Shown here piece by piece: positions 28,187-36,197 of a DNA stretch of 52,559 nucleotides (positions are counted from its first letter, which is position 1; the number at the start of each line of letters is the position of its first letter). Source of the stretch: Akkermansia muciniphila (lineage in GTDB: Bacteria; Verrucomicrobiota; Verrucomicrobiia; Limisphaerales; SXTU01); the NCBI GenBank assembly GCA_945874145.1, contig CAMCFN010000024.1:1-52559 (forward strand), written 5' to 3'. A model generated the notes under the pieces. The model ran no database searches. It was not told the DNA's origin and saw only the letters and a list, made by a program, of their open reading frames with translations. Made by a program: the position numbers and the translations under genes.

Positions 28187-29137
28187 TCAGTCATCTCTGG
28201 CTTCGAGATGCACATTATCCAGAAACCAATGCCGCTGCGGCTGGCCGGCACCGGTGAAGACCGCTACCCGCCGGATGGAACGAAGGTTGAGTCGTCGCCC
28301 CTTTGGCCCAGCCTCAATCGCCGGCGTCAGGAGGCGAATATGATTCCAGCCGTTGGCCAATTCAAAGCCCTGCTCGAAGCGGTCCCCCAGCAGGCGGCAG
28401 TCACCGTTGTCGTCCACCCGCACATAGATTGTGAAGGGGACACGGGGGTTGAACACGTCCAGTGACAGGGCGCGAAAACCCCTCCAGTCCTTGTCCCCGC
28501 CGGCGTAATTTACCCCGGCCCAGTCACCGATGCCGCCCACCACCCGGAGCGACTGCTCACCCTGCGCCGCGCAGGCCCGCGTGAAGGCTATGTGCGTCGG
28601 GTGTCCTCGCGAACCACCTTGCGGGTGCCAAAGCCTCAACTCCTCCTCGGCCTCGAAATCGCCGAGCGACGGGAAGTGTGACTGCCGCCAGCGAATCCCC
28701 TGCCACTCCTCGTAGGCCGGCCAGAGAGCCACCCCCAGCACCACGAGCAGCGCTGCCGCATGGCCGCCACGCCAAAGCCAGTTGTTCGTCCGGCGCCAAG
28801 CCGCAATGCCCGTGAGAGCGAGCGCGGCGCCCAAGGCCCCGTTGAAGACGTCATGCAGGCTCTTTGAACGGCCAAAATGCGGCTGCAACACCTCCACTGC
28901 GACCGCAAAACCAACCGCCAGAGCAAAAGCAAGGCCGTGCCGCCGCGCCCGAGGCTGCACGCGGGCGGGCAACGCGTAAAACAGCACCGCCGCCAGCCAG
29001 CCCAGCAACGGGATATGTCCCACATCGAAGACGTGGCCCCAGAAACTTGCGTCAACCCGCACCCGCACCGGCCAGAAAAAACCCAGGGTGAGGACCGCCA
29101 GCGTGGCGGCGACCGCGATGGATTTGCGGAGCATCAT
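28187..29137 (-). CDS. VanZ-like membrane protein with a carbohydrate-binding-like C-terminal domain
   Basis: A 316-residue protein. The first 140 residues have about five membrane segments in a VanZ-like arrangement, including GHVFDVGHIPLLGWLAAVLFYAL, VGFAVAVEVLQPHFGRSKSLHDVFNGALGAAL and HAAALLVVLGVALWPAY. The outer C-terminal part (about 145-316) is beta-rich, with GGIGDWAGVNYAGGDKDW, YVRVDDNGDC and a final HWFLDNVHLEA, resembling jelly-roll carbohydrate-binding modules. It lies 12 bp after the methyltransferase gene and 76 bp before the glycosyltransferase gene. A role at the cell surface is inferred from this context. Confidence 0.75.
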   Translation of the reverse strand: MMLRKSIAVAATLAVLTLGFFWPVRVRVDASFWGHVFDVGHIPLLGWLAAVLFYALPARVQPRARRHGLAFALAVGFAVAVEVLQPHFGRSKSLHDVFNGALGAALALTGIAAWRRTNNWLWRGGHAAALLVVLGVALWPAYEEWQGIRWRQSHFPSLGDFEAEEELRLWHPQGGSRGHPTHIAFTRACAAQGEQSLRVVGGIGDWAGVNYAGGDKDWRGFRALSLDVFNPRVPFTIYVRVDDNGDCRLLGDRFEQGFELANGWNHIRLLTPAIEAGPKGRRLNLRSIRRVAVFTGAGQPQRHWFLDNVHLEARDD

Positions 29138-29149
29138 GCGCCCGCCCGG

Positions 29150-29968
29150 TCACTTCCGCACCAGCATGGTAACGCCCAGAAAAAGGCGCTTGCTGAGGGC
29201 TTTGCGGAGCTTGATGGGCAGCACCCCCACGCAGGCCTCGATGGTGAACGTCAGCGCATTCCACAACCCGCTCTGCCGACATTTGCCGAACCGGTAAGTG
29301 TAAGCCTCACGGAAGCCGACGCGCCGCACCAGCGCCTCCATCTCACGATACGTCCACTCCTTCAGGTGCATGCCCTCCGCTTCATCCGAGAAGATAAACG
29401 ACGCGTCATGCGGCCCTGAGTATTTGTGAGGCGTGTCAAAGATGTAAACACCCCCGGGCCGAAGCACCCGCAGCACCGTGCGGAAATGGTCCTCGTGGTC
29501 ATCCGGGTGGACATGTTCGAGAAACTGATAGCTGAACGCCATGTCCACCGAGTTGTCCGGCAGGTTCAGCGTATAGCCATCGTAGGTCTCGAAGTGGAAG
29601 TTCTTCGGCGCGTTCTGCTGCCCGCCGCTCTGGTCGGAAATGTCCAATGCGATGACCTTCTCGACATGCCGGCACATCTCGTAAGCCAGCCGGCAGTCGC
29701 CCGGCGCAACCTCCATGAACGTCTTCACGCCCGCCAGGTGCGGGCGCAGGATGTTCATCCGAGCCGCCACGGCGCGCCGGCTGTATTCCTCCGTGTCTCG
29801 GCGCGTCAGGCGCGGGTGGTCTGGGACGCGCTGAAACAGCTCGTTGTAAAGCTCGGCGAAGAGCGTGGTGCGCTGGGCGCGGGTGGAATTCATCAACCGC
29901 CCGTGCAGATCCTTTTCGACCTCATATTGGCGGCGCAAAGACTCCAGTGGGCGGTTGTCGTCTGACAT
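29150..29968 (-). CDS. SAM-dependent class I methyltransferase
   Basis: About 272 residues. The Rossmann core starts with motif I as TFMEVAPGDCRLAYEMC, then VIALDISD for the ribose hydroxyls, FSYQFLEHVHPDDH (a motif-IV-like stretch) and LRPGGVYIFDTPHKYSG. This is the pattern of small-molecule or glycan methyltransferases in polysaccharide clusters. The N-terminus is helical and charged. The Met at 29968 (MSDDNRPLESLRRQ) is chosen over an upstream in-frame start because the extension has a poorly coding look. First gene of the glycan trio; it diverges from the DUF192 lipoprotein gene across 186 bp. Confidence 0.88.
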   Translation of the reverse strand: MSDDNRPLESLRRQYEVEKDLHGRLMNSTRAQRTTLFAELYNELFQRVPDHPRLTRRDTEEYSRRAVAARMNILRPHLAGVKTFMEVAPGDCRLAYEMCRHVEKVIALDISDQSGGQQNAPKNFHFETYDGYTLNLPDNSVDMAFSYQFLEHVHPDDHEDHFRTVLRVLRPGGVYIFDTPHKYSGPHDASFIFSDEAEGMHLKEWTYREMEALVRRVGFREAYTYRFGKCRQSGLWNALTFTIEACVGVLPIKLRKALSKRLFLGVTMLVRK

Positions 29969-30154
29969 GAGCTTCTTAGTGCACGGAGTTTCCGGGGGCA
30001 ACGGAGGGGGAGCAAGGCTTTTCAAAACCCCTTTCAACAGCACTGCTTCTAGCACATCGCACCATAGTTGCGGGCAGCATGGAATAAGTTGTCCGGCTGA
30101 AGCCCGTGCTTCGGGTCATTGAATTCCCGCCCGCCTCTGCCAAGCTCGCCGCGC

Positions 30155-30685
30155 ATGAAGCGAATTCCCGTTCTGTTCCTGGCGTGCTGTTGCGCACTGC
30201 TAGCCGCCTGTCCAAGCCCGAATTCCACGCCCAAAGCCGGAGGCGGCATGGTCACCAACGACCCGACGGAGTCAGGCCAGCCGCAGCCGAAGCTGCCCAC
30301 GCTCAAGCTCTGGCTCGGCGCACACGAGCTGGTCACGGAAATTGCGCGCATGCCCATCGAGCATCAGGTCGGCATGATGTGGCGCACGAACATGGCCGAG
30401 ATGGAGGGGATGATTTTCATCTTCGAAGAGCCGGGCCGCCGTTCTTTTTGGATGCGGAACACGCTCGTGCCGCTGGACATTGCTTACATTGCCGCCGACG
30501 GCACTCTGCTCGAAGTTCACGCGGCGCAACCGAGGAACGAGACGCCGCTTCCGTCGGAGAGCGATCGCATCCAGTTTGTGCTGGAGACGCGGCAAGGGTG
30601 GTTCCAGCGCAACAACGTGAAGCCGGGCATGGTCGTGCGAACGGAGAAGGGGTCGTTGCTGGAAACGTTTTTCCGGCGGAAGTAG
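30155..30685 (+). CDS. DUF192 lipoprotein
   Basis: A 176-residue DUF192 protein with a lipoprotein signal: basic MKR, hydrophobic IPVLFLACCCALLAAC and a lipobox with Cys19 as lipidation site. The DUF192 core is in the second half, with MPIEHQVGMMWRTNM, GMIFIFEEPGRRSFWMRNT, VPLDIAYIAADG and the C-terminal KPGMVVR. The family's function is unknown; it is often a single periplasmic domain. The ATG at 30155 is chosen because it gives a clean signal sequence. The gene converges with the DUF3999-like gene, with 19 bp between stops. Confidence 0.9.
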   Translation: MKRIPVLFLACCCALLAACPSPNSTPKAGGGMVTNDPTESGQPQPKLPTLKLWLGAHELVTEIARMPIEHQVGMMWRTNMAEMEGMIFIFEEPGRRSFWMRNTLVPLDIAYIAADGTLLEVHAAQPRNETPLPSESDRIQFVLETRQGWFQRNNVKPGMVVRTEKGSLLETFFRRK

Positions 30686-30704
30686 GCCGGCGATCCGCCA
30701 GGTC

Positions 30705-32696
30705 CTACTTGCTCGGCTCCGCCGGCTTCGGCAGCAGGCGGTTCAGCAAGAAGAGCAGCACCGCGACCACCGCCACCAGCACGCCCCAGAAGAGCGCGTT
30801 GCCCTTCGTGCCAACCAGTGATTCGCCGAGCGGCTTGCCCCTCAATGCTTCCTCGGGGCCGAGCTTGGCCTGCACCTTGATGGCGGAGAAAATCTGCCGT
30901 GCGACAAGATCGAGATCGTAGCGCGGGAAGGCAGCTTGGGCGTTGCCATAATAGAGCGCAGGCGCGCTCTCGGGCGCAGCGCGAAAGAGGACGCGAGCGG
31001 TCGTGTGCCAGGCGATGAAAGCGGTGAGCTCTAGCGGCGGATTGTCGCCGTTTTCCACTTCGATCCAGAGGCGGTCCGTGGTGGGCGACTGGTTCAGCGC
31101 GATGTCCAGCTTGCCGGGCTTATGCTCCAGGGTGCGCACCCAACTCGCGTTGCCGAGGGCGACACGGCGCTTTTCGCCACGCGCATCGGCGCGTTCTTCA
31201 AAAACCATGACGTCGCGGCGAAAAAGCGGAGCGCTCGTCTCACCCGTCAGGCGCATGAGCGGCAGCGATTTCTGCGGCAACGTCAGCATCCAACGACTGG
31301 TCTTGGGGCGCCTCGGGTCCTCGGCCTGAATCGCAGTGACGGGGAAGCTGCGCTGAATTGCCGTGCGTTCGAGGATGAAAGGGAGCTGCTGGCCGCTTAG
31401 GACGACGCGTAAGTCGGCGAAGCTCGGCGCACAGTGCGACAGGACTTCCAGATCTAGCTCCAAGTGCTGGAGGCCGGGACCGACAAGCCGCACGGCCTTG
31501 CGGAAGCGCCATGGGTTCACATCCAGCGGCGTGGTGCCAGCGGCGAGCAGGGCGAGCGGGTCAAGGGCGGCGAATCGGGGATTGGTGGTGAGCGCCCCGA
31601 CCGCTGCGGTCACGAGCGGGGCGGCGCGCAAGTCACGGCGTAGCGCGGCCAAATCATATAGAGGAGCGGGACACTGGACGTTGCCGGAAAGCAAGTGCAG
31701 CGGGCCGGGGCGGTCGTTGAGCAACAAAGCGAAAACCGGACGGCGCTTCGCCTCGACGGCGGTGAGGTTGAGCGGCGGGTTGTCGTCATTGTGAATCGTG
31801 AGCAGGAGTTCCCGCGACTGAATGGGCACATCCACGGCGAAGGTGACGTTTGACACGGCGGGCCGCCCTTCAAGCGCGAGCCGGTAGAGAAAGCCGCTGG
31901 CGACGGGAGTTTCACGCACCTCGCCCTCGCTGATGGCGCGCTCCGCTAGGGTGACGCGGCGGGAGAACAACGCGTCGCTCGTTACGAGGCCGAGGCCGGC
32001 GAGCGTGAGGTTCCCACCGTTGAGGCGAAGCGTGAGGCGCGTCTCCCGGTCGGTCTCAGCGCGCTCGGTGATTTCGACGGCGAGCGATTCCGAGGGTGCG
32101 ACTTGGGCGGACTCGGGGTGCAGGGTGATGCCAGTGATGGGAACGGGCGCAGCACGGCGGTCGTCGAGCGTCACGCGCAGGTGCGGCCAGAGACCGGCCG
32201 GGAAATTCACGCGCAACTGCGTCGTGCCGCCGGGCAGCGCGAAGACGGGCAGGCCGTCAGCGATGGTCGCCCAGAGCCGGCCGTCGCTGCTGCCCTCGAC
32301 GCGCACGGGTTTAAGGAAGTCGCGCGCGGGCGTCTGCAACGTCACGCCAACCACCAGCTGCGCCAGCCCGGTTTCGAGAGTGGCAATGGTGGCGTTGGGT
32401 TCGACCTTGAAAGAAGACTTGCGCGGCGCGGCAGTCAACACGGGGCGCTGGACGGGGCGGTCGAGGTCGAAGGGAACTTCGCGCCCGGTCGCGTCGTGGA
32501 TGCGCAAGTCCTCCAACGCCGGTCGCGCGGCATCGAGCGTTTCCAGCGGCACGGAGAAGCGAATGAGGCCGGGCTGCGTGAGCGTGATGGACTGGAAGTT
32601 CTTCCAAGCGGCGGGGAGTTCGGCGGCGATTGATTGGTGTGCAAATGTAACAAGCGACAGGAAGAGTAGCGTAGGACAGGCGAGTGGAAGCTTCAT
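30705..32696 (-). CDS. DUF3999-like exported membrane protein
   Basis: About 663 residues. A signal peptide (LACPTLLFLSLVTFAHQSIAA) leads into a long beta-rich extracytoplasmic part with LEDLRIHDATGREVPFDLD, VEGSSDGRLWATIADG and two DNPPL(N/E)LTA turns, ending in one membrane segment (ALFWGVLVAVVAVLLFLL) and a short Pro/Lys tail. This layout fits DUF3999, which is often found beside DUF2339 genes, as here. ATG 32696 is preferred to a GTG two codons upstream. The gene is the third in a minus-strand run with a tiny membrane protein and DUF2339, suggesting a shared envelope role. Confidence 0.8.
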   Translation of the reverse strand: MKLPLACPTLLFLSLVTFAHQSIAAELPAAWKNFQSITLTQPGLIRFSVPLETLDAARPALEDLRIHDATGREVPFDLDRPVQRPVLTAAPRKSSFKVEPNATIATLETGLAQLVVGVTLQTPARDFLKPVRVEGSSDGRLWATIADGLPVFALPGGTTQLRVNFPAGLWPHLRVTLDDRRAAPVPITGITLHPESAQVAPSESLAVEITERAETDRETRLTLRLNGGNLTLAGLGLVTSDALFSRRVTLAERAISEGEVRETPVASGFLYRLALEGRPAVSNVTFAVDVPIQSRELLLTIHNDDNPPLNLTAVEAKRRPVFALLLNDRPGPLHLLSGNVQCPAPLYDLAALRRDLRAAPLVTAAVGALTTNPRFAALDPLALLAAGTTPLDVNPWRFRKAVRLVGPGLQHLELDLEVLSHCAPSFADLRVVLSGQQLPFILERTAIQRSFPVTAIQAEDPRRPKTSRWMLTLPQKSLPLMRLTGETSAPLFRRDVMVFEERADARGEKRRVALGNASWVRTLEHKPGKLDIALNQSPTTDRLWIEVENGDNPPLELTAFIAWHTTARVLFRAAPESAPALYYGNAQAAFPRYDLDLVARQIFSAIKVQAKLGPEEALRGKPLGESLVGTKGNALFWGVLVAVVAVLLFLLNRLLPKPAEPSK

Positions 32697-32709
32697 AAGC
32701 ACTGGACGG

Positions 32710-32904
32710 CTAGTTCTTCATCGAGCGCGAAGCTCGGATGCACAGCATGCCGAGCGCTGCGGGCAACAGCACCGTAAGCACGAACATCTGTAGCAATTGA
32801 AACGGCTGCTTCAGCAGTTGATTGAAGAGGAGCAAGGTCCAAAACGCGCCATTAAGCGCGATTAGGAACAGGACCGTGGCTGCGAGGAAGAGCAGAACAT
32901 TCAT
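32710..32904 (-). CDS. Small two-helix membrane protein
   Basis: About 64 residues with two hydrophobic segments, LLFLAATVLFLIALNGAFW and MFVLTVLLPAALGMLC, and a basic C-terminus (RASRSMKN). No family recognised. It sits between DUF2339 (13 bp upstream) and the DUF3999-like gene (13 bp downstream) on the same strand, so it is very likely expressed with them and may be a subunit of the same membrane assembly. Met at 32904 is chosen; Met at 32925 would add seven residues and overlap DUF2339 by 8 bp. Confidence 0.65.
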   Translation of the reverse strand: MNVLLFLAATVLFLIALNGAFWTLLLFNQLLKQPFQLLQMFVLTVLLPAALGMLCIRASRSMKN

Positions 32905-32917
32905 GAGGCTCCTTCGG

Positions 32918-35900
32918 TTAAGCATCGTCCGCCGGCCCCGCCTTCTCCGCCTCCGTCGCGAGGAACTTCTGGTAGAACATCGAGACAAGCATCAGCACCA
33001 CAGCCAGGCCGATGAGCGAGCCGATGCGGTAGAGACCGCCGAGCTGCCAGAGGTCGTGGAAAAAGAGTTTCAGCAAGGTCACACTGAGCAGCGCCATCCC
33101 AGCGCGGCGCGCGGCGATGACTCGTTGCTTGAAACCGATGACGAGCAGCAGGAAGGCAAACGCCGCCCAAGCCAGCGAGTAGGTCATGTCGCGCCCGAGC
33201 TGCTTCTCGCGCGACAGCCCGCCGCCGAACAACTCGAACGTCGTGCGCGTGCCTTCGCTGAAGTAGTCGGCGATTTCGATGTTCACGAGCATGAAGGCCA
33301 ACACGGTGCCGAGGCTGTAGAGTAGCGGCAATACGTTGAAGTCCCGAACCAGGTTGCGCGGCCGGGCCAGTAGGCGCGCCCCGGCAAAGAGGCAGACGGT
33401 CACGATGCCGTAGGTGTAGAGATACCAGTTGAGCAGGGGCGTGTCGCTGCGCGGGTGGTAGCTGAAGACTGCGCCGTTGAATGCGAGCCGAGCGAACGAT
33501 ACGCAAAGCAGCACGACGCCGACGAGCGGCAGGCCCGGATGTGGCACTCGGTGGAACAGCCAGAGCAAAGCGACGCCTTCCAGCGCCCATGCGACGGTGA
33601 GCCACTGCTTCTCGAACTGAATCGGGAAGATGAGCGTGATGAAGAACAGGCCCACGCCACCGAAGAGGGCGAGCAATGCGTCGCGACCTTCGTTGTCGGG
33701 GGGGATTCTCTTGAGCAGCCAGACGACTCCAGCAAACGCGGGCAGCGCGCAGACGGCGGGCACGAGCCCGAGGTAGTAGAAGGCGGGGAGGTTTGCCTTG
33801 CAGAGCTGGTAGATGAGCGAGAAGTGCAACGGCAGCGCGAGGGCGGCGGTGGCCCAGGGTAGGCGGCGCTCCGCGACATGTCGGTGGCAAATGAACGGGA
33901 ACAGCGTGAACAAAGCGGAGAACCCGGCATACCACGCGAGCGGCAGCCAGTCGGGTGCATCGCCGTTGCCGGCGAAGTGCCGCGTGTGCCAGACGAACTC
34001 CAGCAGCAGCGTGCAGCCGAGTGCGACAGGTGCGAGCAAGTCCGTGCCGAAGCGTCGCACCACGCCCAGCAGCAGCGCGACGAGCAACACGGCGAGTCCG
34101 AAGACCGGTGAGGGATTCGTGAGCGGCAGGCGGAAGATGACCATCGTCAGCAGCAGGAACGGCAGCACGGCGGCCATCGAGCTGAGTTGCACGGCGAGTT
34201 CCGGCGTGACCGAGCCGGAGAGCGGCAGACCGGTGGTGTTCTTTGGGTCAGCCTTCGCAGCTTCGAGCTGGGGCAGGATTCGCTTCAGCACGAAAAACGC
34301 AGCGGCGAAGAAGAAGACCGCGAAACCGCCGATGACCAGAAGCATTCCCGGCAAGCCGGTCCAGCCCGTGAGCACCGCCGGGCTTTTCATAATCCAGCAC
34401 GCGGTCACGAGCATGGTGAGCAGCAGCACGACCGCGACGGACACGAGCGACGCGGTGAACAGCGCGAGGCCGATGGCGAGCATGTCCACAAGCAGCACGA
34501 CGGGCCAGACGAGGAAGGAGGGGGCGTCGAGCTTGAGCAGCGGAATGAGCAGGAGCAGCAGCGCGACGGGCGGGAAGAGGTGCGCCCACCACACGGGCGA
34601 GAGGTGGGGCTGGCAACGCTGTTGCACGACGGGGAAGACCGAGTGCAGCACGGCGAAGAGCAGCGTGAAGCCGAGCGACCAGTGGAGCAGGTCGTTGGTG
34701 AGGAAGCCGCCGGTCCACACCATGAGCAGGAAGAAAGACGCGCCGCCGCCGAGGAGTTGCACGGGGCGGAGCTTGTCGCGCGTCCACGCGACGCCAAGCA
34801 GGGCGAGATCCAGAAGGAAAATGAACGAGAACATCAGGCCGGGCCGCTCGCACAGCTCGCGATGGGGATGCGCGAAGATGTAGAGCGCGAAGGCGAGGCC
34901 GAAGGACGGCATGAGCACGGCGGCGGCGGAACTCCACTTGTCTACGGCCTCGGCGGTCTTCTCCGCGACCCGGTGGACGAGCGTGAAGAACCCGTAGAAG
35001 AGCGCGCTGAAGAACACGAAGATGGTCATCGCGATGTTGATTTTCTCCACCGCAAAGAACTTGCCGGCCCACGCAAGCTGCATCAGCACGGTGGCGATGC
35101 CGGCGAGCAGGGTGAGGTGGAGCCAGCGTTGCCGCAGCGCAACGGCGAGCAGGCCGAGGTCGAGCAGCGCGACGTATCCGAAGAGGCCGAGCGGGTTGTC
35201 GTGGCCGGTGGTGATGAGGATTGGCGTGAGGAAGCCGCCGAGCAGGCCGAGGATGGCGACCGCCTGCGCGTCGAGCCGCGCCGCGAGGAAGAACGCGACG
35301 GCGGTGACGAGCGACATTAGCGCGAAGGTCATGTAGGAGCTTTCGATGAGCTTGTAGAAGGCGTGGGCGGTGAAGAAGTCGGCGTAGAGGATGACGATGC
35401 CCGCGCCGCAGAGGGACTGCACGGTAACGGCGTAGCGCTCGCGGTTCAGCTTGAGACCGCCGATGAGCAAGCCGATGCCAATCATCAATCCACCAGCGAC
35501 GCGCACAGCGGGGCTGACCCAGCCTTGATCGAAGGAGTATTTCAGCGCGAAGGCAACGGCGAGGAAGCCGACGAAGGCCCCAATCCACGCGAACAGTTTC
35601 ACGCCGAGGAACTGCTCGAAGTTGAACGCGGGCTGGGGCGGCGTGAGAACGACTGGCATTGGCGGCTTGGGCGGAGGTGGTGGCACTACGCTGACTGGAA
35701 TCGGAATTGCCTCAACAGGGATGGGGGGCGGAGCGGTAACACGCGCGGCAGCCTGCGCTAGAACAGCGGCGAGTTGTTCGGGGGCTGGTGGCATCTCCGG
35801 CTGTTCCAATTGGGGAGCGGGCGATTCGGACACCGAGGTGACAACCATCCGTTCAATGGCAAGTTGTCGAACGGCTTCCAGTTCCTTTTCGGTCTTGGCC

Positions 35901-36031
35901 AGCCGACGCTCCAGATCGGTCGTGCGGGCTTGCATCTCCCGCTGCTTCTCCTCAGCCGCGCGGAATCGGCGCCACAGGATAAACGGCACGACCAGCACGT
36001 AGAGCCAGAAAAGGGGTTCAAGCATTCTCAT
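32918..36031 (-). CDS. DUF2339 polytopic membrane protein
   Basis: About 1037 residues. An N-terminal membrane helix (PLFWLYVLVVPFILW) is followed by a coiled coil (about residues 20-60, rich in Glu, Lys and Arg), a Pro-rich linker, and then more than twenty membrane segments starting at FLGVKLFAWIGAFVGFLAVAFALKY, the DUF2339 signature. The family's function is unknown. The start at 36031 is set by a strong GGAGG Shine-Dalgarno with 5-nt spacing. First gene of a three-gene envelope cluster with the small protein and the DUF3999-like protein. Several bulky Ala/Leu runs make the exact helix count uncertain. Confidence 0.88.
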   Translation of the reverse strand: MRMLEPLFWLYVLVVPFILWRRFRAAEEKQREMQARTTDLERRLAKTEKELEAVRQLAIERMVVTSVSESPAPQLEQPEMPPAPEQLAAVLAQAAARVTAPPPIPVEAIPIPVSVVPPPPPKPPMPVVLTPPQPAFNFEQFLGVKLFAWIGAFVGFLAVAFALKYSFDQGWVSPAVRVAGGLMIGIGLLIGGLKLNRERYAVTVQSLCGAGIVILYADFFTAHAFYKLIESSYMTFALMSLVTAVAFFLAARLDAQAVAILGLLGGFLTPILITTGHDNPLGLFGYVALLDLGLLAVALRQRWLHLTLLAGIATVLMQLAWAGKFFAVEKINIAMTIFVFFSALFYGFFTLVHRVAEKTAEAVDKWSSAAAVLMPSFGLAFALYIFAHPHRELCERPGLMFSFIFLLDLALLGVAWTRDKLRPVQLLGGGASFFLLMVWTGGFLTNDLLHWSLGFTLLFAVLHSVFPVVQQRCQPHLSPVWWAHLFPPVALLLLLIPLLKLDAPSFLVWPVVLLVDMLAIGLALFTASLVSVAVVLLLTMLVTACWIMKSPAVLTGWTGLPGMLLVIGGFAVFFFAAAFFVLKRILPQLEAAKADPKNTTGLPLSGSVTPELAVQLSSMAAVLPFLLLTMVIFRLPLTNPSPVFGLAVLLVALLLGVVRRFGTDLLAPVALGCTLLLEFVWHTRHFAGNGDAPDWLPLAWYAGFSALFTLFPFICHRHVAERRLPWATAALALPLHFSLIYQLCKANLPAFYYLGLVPAVCALPAFAGVVWLLKRIPPDNEGRDALLALFGGVGLFFITLIFPIQFEKQWLTVAWALEGVALLWLFHRVPHPGLPLVGVVLLCVSFARLAFNGAVFSYHPRSDTPLLNWYLYTYGIVTVCLFAGARLLARPRNLVRDFNVLPLLYSLGTVLAFMLVNIEIADYFSEGTRTTFELFGGGLSREKQLGRDMTYSLAWAAFAFLLLVIGFKQRVIAARRAGMALLSVTLLKLFFHDLWQLGGLYRIGSLIGLAVVLMLVSMFYQKFLATEAEKAGPADDA

Positions 36032-36197
36032 AGCAGCCTCCAATGACGCACTCGCGCAGGGGTTTTCAAACAAACGGGCTTCACGATGGGGAGAGTGGCA
36101 GAGTGCGAAGGCGGGCGTTAATTGAAATTTTGCTCCTGGTCATCCGGTCCTGCGATGGGATCACTCGCTGCGAATGCGGCGCCTCGGATTTACCAGA

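Noticed and set aside
34187..35320. 377-residue plus-strand frame, very rich in Glu and Arg, inside DUF2339
   Set aside because: It is the complement of the Leu/Ala/Val codons of a polytopic membrane protein, which gives charged, repeat-looking shadows.
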